Source: Bacteroidetes bacterium UBA6221
Lineage (GTDB): Bacteria; Bacteroidota; Bacteroidia; Chitinophagales; Chitinophagaceae
DNA length: 64,000 bases
Reading direction: 5' to 3'
Assembly (NCBI GenBank): GCA_002421685.1
Contig: DISB01000008.1
Location: 1 to 64,000, forward strand
Both the position numbers and the translations under genes were made by a program. Below, piece after piece: positions 59,716 through 64,000 of this stretch. Positions within the stretch are counted from its first letter, which is position 1. The number at the start of each line of letters is the position of its first letter. The notes beneath the pieces are model-generated. The model was given only the letters and a program-made list of their open reading frames with translations. It searched no databases and was not told the origin of the DNA.

Positions 59716-60485
59716 CAGAATTTCAGGTGCTTAACTGTAAGCCTTTTGTTGATAAGCTGTTTCAGCGAGTCTATACCTATCTGCAGGTGCATATCCACAA
59801 ACTTCTTATTTACCGTTATGTCACTCTTATCAGTCTTTACCCCTTCGGGTATCATCGGCTGATCGGATATGAGCAGTAAAGCGCCTGTAGGTATTTCATT
59901 GTAAAATCCGGCTGAGAATATAGTGGCTGTTTCCATATCCACCGCCATAGTGCGCATTATTTGCAGTTTCTTTTTAAAAGCTGCATCATGCTCCCAAACA
60001 CGCCGGTTGGTGGTATACACGGTTCCCGTCCAGTAATCGCGCTTATGCTCGCGTATAGTAGTGGAAATAGCCTTTTGCAATGCAAATGCCGGCAGTGCGG
60101 GCACTTCTTTGGGAAAATAATCGTCGCTGGTACCCTCGCCCCTGATGGCCGCAATAGGCAGTATCAGGTCGCCCACTTTATTTTTTATTTTCAGCCCTCC
60201 GCATTTCCCCAGAAATAAAACTGCTTTGGGTTTTATGGCAGACAATAGGTCCATAACCGTAGCTGCGGTAGCGCTGCCCATGCCGAAGTTGATGATAGTG
60301 ATACCTTCCGCCGTTGCGCAAAGCATAGGTTTGTCCGCGCCTACTATGGGCACCTTATGTATTTCAGCAAACTTCTGTACGTAAGAGCTGAAGTTGCAAA
60401 GGAGAATATATTTACCAAAGTCCTTGAGCGGCAGCCCGGTGTAACGCGGCAACCAGTTGGTTACAATCTGTCTTTTTGTCTTCAT
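59715..60485 (-). CDS. amn: AMP nucleosidase
   Basis: Amn splits AMP into adenine and ribose 5-phosphate and helps set adenylate levels. From the ATG at 60485 it has 256 residues, the normal Bacteroidota length. The nucleoside phosphorylase fold is clear: TIINFGMGSATAATVMDLLS, VLFLGKCGGLKIKNKVGDL, AAIRGEGTSDDYFPKEVPAL and the catalytic region AVDMETATIFSAGF, LLLISDQPMIPEGVKT. The longer start (60530) is not needed. It overlaps the ABC gene that follows. Confidence 0.9.
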   Translation of the reverse strand: MKTKRQIVTNWLPRYTGLPLKDFGKYILLCNFSSYVQKFAEIHKVPIVGADKPMLCATAEGITIINFGMGSATAATVMDLLSAIKPKAVLFLGKCGGLKIKNKVGDLILPIAAIRGEGTSDDYFPKEVPALPAFALQKAISTTIREHKRDYWTGTVYTTNRRVWEHDAAFKKKLQIMRTMAVDMETATIFSAGFYNEIPTGALLLISDQPMIPEGVKTDKSDITVNKKFVDMHLQIGIDSLKQLINKRLTVKHLKF

Positions 60486-60584
60486 ACTCACCTGTGGGGA
60501 CATTTGTATTAAAGATAAGAAATAAGCCACTGCGCTCGTAACAGTTGTTGATTATTAGCAAAGTTTTATTGACTTTTGACAACC

Positions 60585-61037
60585 ATGCGGGAAATAGATT
60601 ATACAGGACTGGAACTGAAGCTGAAACAGGAAGACGGGAAACCCTATGTTTTCGACCCCGTGCGCAAAGCATGGATATTGCTCACTCCGGAAGAGCATGT
60701 GCGCCAATACCTGCTGCAATATTTCATACAAAGAATGCAATACCCCGCATCGCTGATAGCGGTTGAGAAAAAGATACAGGTAGGCAATATGGCCAGGCGG
60801 TTTGATATAGTGGTGTACAACCGGGAGCACAAGCCCTGGCTGCTGGCTGAATGTAAAGCACCCGATGTGCTGCTCACAGAAAAAACGCTGCACCAGTTGC
60901 TCGCCTATCACAATACCATGCAGTGCAGCTATTGGCTGGTAAGCAACGGGCACAGTGCCTGGTGTGCAGATGCTACCAATATAGAGCGTATAAAATGGCT
61001 GGAGGAACTACCGGGATACGATAGTTGTATAAGCTGA
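60585..61037 (+). CDS. Orphan HsdR N-terminal (PD-(D/E)xK-like) protein
   Basis: A 150-residue protein from the ATG at 60585. It matches the HsdR N-terminal nuclease fold (HSDR_N_2): RKAWILLTPEEHVRQYLLQY, then RRFDIVVYNREHKPWLLAECKAP, where the D...E-x-K pattern (D at about 67, ECK about 80-82) is the PD-(D/E)xK active site, then QLLAYHNTMQCSYWLVSNG. The helicase part of a type I restriction subunit and partner HsdM/HsdS are absent. This standalone form is widespread in Bacteroidota; its role is unknown and may be nucleic-acid binding or repair. Convergent with the protease gene, with 30 bases of overlap. Confidence 0.82.
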   Translation: MREIDYTGLELKLKQEDGKPYVFDPVRKAWILLTPEEHVRQYLLQYFIQRMQYPASLIAVEKKIQVGNMARRFDIVVYNREHKPWLLAECKAPDVLLTEKTLHQLLAYHNTMQCSYWLVSNGHSAWCADATNIERIKWLEELPGYDSCIS

Positions 61038-62651
61038 ATCGTCCAACAATTGCAGGGCCTTCATTACCACATCATCATCCTTGTATATGACGGCGTAGTA
61101 CCCGTTGTCGCGGAACAGCATGCGTGCCAATACCGCCTTCATCTGGCGTTGGAAGAATTTCCTGTTATCCTCGTTCTTCAGCAGCACATCCACTACTTTT
61201 TTCGTCTGGCGGTCGAGGCCGGCCAGGTATTCTTTCAATAGTACTTCGCCCCTGAACTTTTTGTCAAATTCCCGTACTGAACTATAGCTTTTCAACGTTG
61301 CTTTGCTGTTGAAATAATAGTTCCATACCGTAGTCTTCACATTGTCGCTGAATACGAGATTGAGCAAAGATGTAGATATTTTCGCAGTATCGTAAGGCAC
61401 ATACACATCAGGTGTGATACCGCCGCCGCCGTACACTACCCGTTTGTTAGCAGTATAGTATTTCACGGTGTCGGTCACCTGTACACTGTCATTGCCCGTC
61501 AGTTCCCCGTTTTCGTACCTGGCCAGGAAATCGTGATGATATGCGTCCCTCCCATTGGCAAAAGATCTTTGTATACTACGGCCCGAAGGCGTATAATATT
61601 TTGCAATAGTGAGCCTCAACGCCGAGCCGTCACCCAGGTCGAACTGGTCCTGCACCAGGCCTTTGCCAAATGTGCGTCTGCCCACCACAATGCCACGGTC
61701 CCAATCCTGCACAGCCCCGGCCAATATTTCGCTTGCTGAGGCGGATTGTTCATCTACCAGTATTACCAGCTTACCTTCCTCAAACCCGCCTTTCTTGCCT
61801 GCAATATATTTTCGCGGCACGGAATGGACGCCTTTGGTCATCACTATCAGTTTATCGCCCGACAAAAATTCATCCGCTATGGCCTTTGCCGGTTCCATAT
61901 ACCCGCCGGCGTTTTGTCTCAGGTCCACTACCAGTTGCTGCATCCCCTGCTTTTTCAGCAGGGCAAGTTGCTTTTCAAATTCTTCAAAGGTGCTTTCGCT
62001 GAAACGGTTGATTTTAATGATGCCTGTAACGCTGTCCAGCATAATTGCCGCGTCTATACTATACCTCGGTATCTCGTCGCGTTTTATGGTAACGGTGCGT
62101 ATATCCTGGGTAACAGGGTCCATCATGCTGAGGAATACTTTGCTGAATTGTTTACCCTTCAGCATTTTAATAATACGCTCCGAAGTAATATTAGTGCCTG
62201 CTACTACACTGTCGCCTACCTTTACCAGTTTGTCGCCTATCTGTATGCCAGCCGCCTCTGCCGGGCCGTTTTCAATCACCGATGTTATCTGTATCGTATC
62301 CTTTACAATCGAAAACTCCACACCTATGCCGAAGAAACTGCCTTCCAGTTCCTCGTTCACCATCTGCAGCTTATCAGCCGGTATATACACCGTATGAGGG
62401 TCAAGGTGGCTGATGATACCTTCTACAGCCTCTTCGTAAAGTAAATTGGTATTGACCGAATCGACATAACGGGCATTGATGAGGTCTATTATCTGCTCCA
62501 GCCTGTCGTTTCGTTGTATGATTGTGGTGATATCGCGTTTGCTTCTCAGGGAATCCCTAAGTTTAAACCCTATGGTCATGCCTGCAACTAAAACAATAGC
62601 TGACAATAACGGCAACCAAAGCTTAACCTTGTTTGTATCCTTTCCCTGCAT
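61008..62651 (-). CDS. C-terminal processing protease (S41 family)
   Basis: A 547-residue envelope protease. It has an N-terminal helix (WLPLLSAIVLVAGMTIGF, about 12-29), a leading helical domain (RLEQIIDLINARYVD), a PDZ domain (about 105-185, GSFFGIGVEFSIVKDTIQI, GPAEAAGIQIGDKLVKV), and a catalytic core: LRQNAGG at about 245, the serine in DEQSASASEILAGAVQ (about 303) and the lysine in RRTFGKGLVQDQ (about 328). Family members trim or degrade periplasmic proteins. The remainder (about 380-547) is a C-terminal extension common in Bacteroidota. It reads convergently into the HsdR-N gene. Confidence 0.93.
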   Translation of the reverse strand: MQGKDTNKVKLWLPLLSAIVLVAGMTIGFKLRDSLRSKRDITTIIQRNDRLEQIIDLINARYVDSVNTNLLYEEAVEGIISHLDPHTVYIPADKLQMVNEELEGSFFGIGVEFSIVKDTIQITSVIENGPAEAAGIQIGDKLVKVGDSVVAGTNITSERIIKMLKGKQFSKVFLSMMDPVTQDIRTVTIKRDEIPRYSIDAAIMLDSVTGIIKINRFSESTFEEFEKQLALLKKQGMQQLVVDLRQNAGGYMEPAKAIADEFLSGDKLIVMTKGVHSVPRKYIAGKKGGFEEGKLVILVDEQSASASEILAGAVQDWDRGIVVGRRTFGKGLVQDQFDLGDGSALRLTIAKYYTPSGRSIQRSFANGRDAYHHDFLARYENGELTGNDSVQVTDTVKYYTANKRVVYGGGGITPDVYVPYDTAKISTSLLNLVFSDNVKTTVWNYYFNSKATLKSYSSVREFDKKFRGEVLLKEYLAGLDRQTKKVVDVLLKNEDNRKFFQRQMKAVLARMLFRDNGYYAVIYKDDDVVMKALQLLDDSAYTTIVSR

Positions 62652-62801
62652 CTAAAAAAACTGACCGCAAAGTTAACGGGTATTTGCGAGTATATAATAT
62701 CTAAATCACCATACTGGTATCAGTATTACCGATGTTACCCGGATAAAAGACAATAATTACCATGCCCTTATTTGGATTACCAAAAAGAAAAAATTCTGCC
62801 C

Positions 62802-62809
62802 TACATTTG
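62802..62809 (+). promoter_or_regulatory. -7 box for the 62814 gene
   Basis: TACATTTG matches TAnnTTTG exactly and ends 4 bases before the ATG at 62814. That spacing would give a leaderless or nearly leaderless message, or else the box is fortuitous. Confidence 0.35.
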
Positions 62810-62813
62810 GCTT

Positions 62814-63650
62814 ATGGCTTCCGTACTTATTGCAGAGAGTGGTTCAACCAAAACAGACTGGTGCCTGGTGCGTCCGGGCCAAAAACCGTTTATGGCGAAA
62901 ACCCCGGGAATAAATCCGTACCTGCAAACGGCTGCCGAAATAAACCAGTTGCTGCATACGGAACTGAAGCTGGAATACAAGCCCGAACAACTCTTCTTTT
63001 ATGGCGCAGGCGCGGGGAATACTGAGAAACAGGCAGAACTGAAAAAGATACTCGAAGCTTTTTTCGAGATAAAAAAAGTAGAAGTAAAAAGCGACCTTAT
63101 GGCAGCCTGCCGGGGTTTATGTGGCCGCGAAAAAGGGGTAGTGGCAATATTGGGCACGGGCAGCAATTCCTGCTATTATGATGGTAAGTCCATAAAATCA
63201 AGTATGCCATCGCTGGGCTACGTGGCGGGCGATGAGGGCAGCGGCAACCATATGGGCAAGCGTGTTTTACAATACTACGCCTATAAAACCTTCGATGACG
63301 AGCTAAGATTGGCTTTCGAATCGGCTTATGGCAATGACATTGCCGCTATAGTGAATAATATCTATAAAAAACCCTTTGCCAATCGTTACCTGGCATCATT
63401 TACCAGGTTACTGATAGATAACCGCGGCCATTATATGGTAGAGAATATCATCGAAGACAGCATCAGCGAATTTTTCCACCGCCACATACTCAAGTACCGG
63501 GAAAGCTGGAAACACCCGATACATTTTACCGGCACTGTAGCCTACGAGTTCAGGGACGTAATATCAGATATCTGTGCGCAAAACGAACTGGTGCTGGGTA
63601 CCATTGAGCGCAGTCCGCTGGCAGGACTAATTAACTACCACGAGCAATAA
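62814..63650 (+). CDS. BadF/BadG-type N-acetylglucosamine-kinase-like ATPase
   Basis: A 278-residue sugar-kinase-fold protein of the BadF/BadG/BcrA/BcrD ATPase class, in which eukaryotic-type N-acetylglucosamine kinase belongs. From the ATG at 62814 it begins MASVLIAESGSTKTDWCLV, with the phosphate-1 loop ESGSTKTDW intact. VKSDLMAACRGLCGREKGVV, LGTGSNSCYYDG and GYVAGDEGSGNHMGKRVL hold the catalytic aspartate and second phosphate loop. The product likely recycles cell-wall amino sugars. The frame extends further upstream but without conserved residues. Lone gene. Confidence 0.88.
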   Translation: MASVLIAESGSTKTDWCLVRPGQKPFMAKTPGINPYLQTAAEINQLLHTELKLEYKPEQLFFYGAGAGNTEKQAELKKILEAFFEIKKVEVKSDLMAACRGLCGREKGVVAILGTGSNSCYYDGKSIKSSMPSLGYVAGDEGSGNHMGKRVLQYYAYKTFDDELRLAFESAYGNDIAAIVNNIYKKPFANRYLASFTRLLIDNRGHYMVENIIEDSISEFFHRHILKYRESWKHPIHFTGTVAYEFRDVISDICAQNELVLGTIERSPLAGLINYHEQ

Positions 63651-63687
63651 TTTGCCTGGGTCACATCCAGTAACTATCCTCTAAAAG

Positions 63688-63723
63688 AAAATTGCCCTCC
63701 GACAAAGTCAGGAGGGCAATTTT
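63688..63723. terminator. Shared terminator between convergent genes
   Basis: AAAATTGCCCTCC / GGAGGGCAATTTT, 13 base pairs with a 10-base loop, with T-runs on both strands. It can end both the plus-strand kinase gene and the minus-strand OmpA-type gene. Confidence 0.85.
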
Positions 63724-63745
63724 AATATCTAAGCTAATCTGCTGA

Positions 63746-64000
63746 TTAGTTCCTTCTCAGGTTCGGGAACGGAGGAGCTACGTTAGCAGGTCCTTCTTCA
63801 CCCGGCATTGCTGAGCGGTACATTACAGAGTTAGGATCGCCGGCCTGGCCATATTGGAATATGAAGCGGTTGCGGTCGATACCATGTTTCTCGCTCATGT
63901 ATTCGATGATTGCGTTAACGCGATCCCATGAACGTTGCTGCTGTACTTTGCTGGCGTTACCTGCACCTGTGATAACCACTTTACAAGTCGGGTTAGCCAT
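63746..64000 (-). CDS. C-terminal part of an OmpA-type protein
   Basis: The readable 84 residues end ANVAPPFPNLRRN and run out of the window at the right edge; the first methionine seen is probably internal. CKVVITGAGNASKVQQQRSW and DRVNAIIEYMSEKHGIDRNR have the form of an OmpA peptidoglycan-binding domain (basic arginines and a [ND]RVN.I pattern), followed by FIFQYGQAGDPNSVMYRSA. It is likely an outer-membrane anchor protein; the N-terminal part is outside the window. Confidence 0.7.
   Translation of the reverse strand: MANPTCKVVITGAGNASKVQQQRSWDRVNAIIEYMSEKHGIDRNRFIFQYGQAGDPNSVMYRSAMPGEEGPANVAPPFPNLRRN

Noticed and set aside
1..64000. CRISPR arrays, prophage, insertion sequences, tRNA or rRNA genes
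   Set aside because: No regularly spaced direct repeats, transposase or phage gene, and no tRNA- or rRNA-like sequence was seen while reading both strands.

Overview
The window is a chromosomal stretch from a member of the Bacteroidota, most likely a Chitinophagaceae-like, aerobic, non-Bacteroides lineage. The evidence is: promoters of the Bacteroidota type (TAnnTTTG -7 boxes, several with TTTG or TTG about 19-20 bases upstream); type IX secretion genes (porU, porV, gldJ); secreted proteins with type IX C-terminal sorting domains; the long Bacteroidota-type SecA (1106 aa); the eukaryote-like ProS; and many families largely confined to this phylum (DUF2911, DUF5686, DUF5362, Omp28). I see no rRNA, tRNA, CRISPR array, insertion sequence, prophage or plasmid function.

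Layout. 0-5 kb: edge of an unknown gene, uvrA, a two-domain universal stress protein, a lipoprotein, a 54-residue ORF. 5-11 kb (minus): a secreted PIG-L deacetylase, a glycosyltransferase, a 35-residue membrane protein and a sodium:solute symporter that look like one operon. 11-17 kb (minus): DUF2911 protein, lspA-zapA-DUF1905 operon, an Omp28 lipoprotein / membrane protein / haem-type TonB receptor group. 17-21 kb: rbfA overlapping a LolC/E-type permease, argS, and a probable structured small RNA. 21-31 kb: a large type IX cargo protein, murF, a DUF6580 membrane protein, secA, a secreted repeat protein, an EGF-type lipoprotein. 31-39 kb: gldJ divergent from porU-porV, then another type IX cargo protein. 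39-53 kb: AraC regulator, CPBP protease, trpS, deoxynucleoside kinase, DUF5686 outer-membrane protein, FadL-type protein, a Gly/Tyr/Arg-rich secreted protein, proS, small membrane proteins, a PerM/AI-2E-type exporter, a class V aminotransferase. 53-58 kb: a frameshifted small gene, then a BlaR1-BlaI sensor/repressor pair divergent from an NRAMP metal transporter fused to a universal-stress domain. 58-64 kb: fused peptide-type ABC ATPase, AMP nucleosidase, an orphan HsdR-N nuclease-like protein, a C-terminal processing protease, an N-acetylglucosamine-kinase-like protein and the C-terminus of an OmpA-type protein.

How genes work together. PorU, PorV and GldJ are parts of the machine that exports and anchors the sorting-domain proteins at 21070 and 38328. 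SecA and LspA act earlier, moving and maturing the many signal-peptide and lipobox proteins. The most system-like unit is at 53.8-58 kb: three near-identical palindromes spaced exactly 20 bases apart lie between the BlaI-type repressor gene and the NRAMP-stress-domain fusion, which suggests that a membrane protease/repressor pair controls metal uptake. Other items worth attention are the PIG-L/glycosyltransferase/symporter operon with its tiny membrane protein, the unassigned RNA next to argS, and a small gene broken at a run of eight T that shares a 23-base exact repeat with the left edge of the window.
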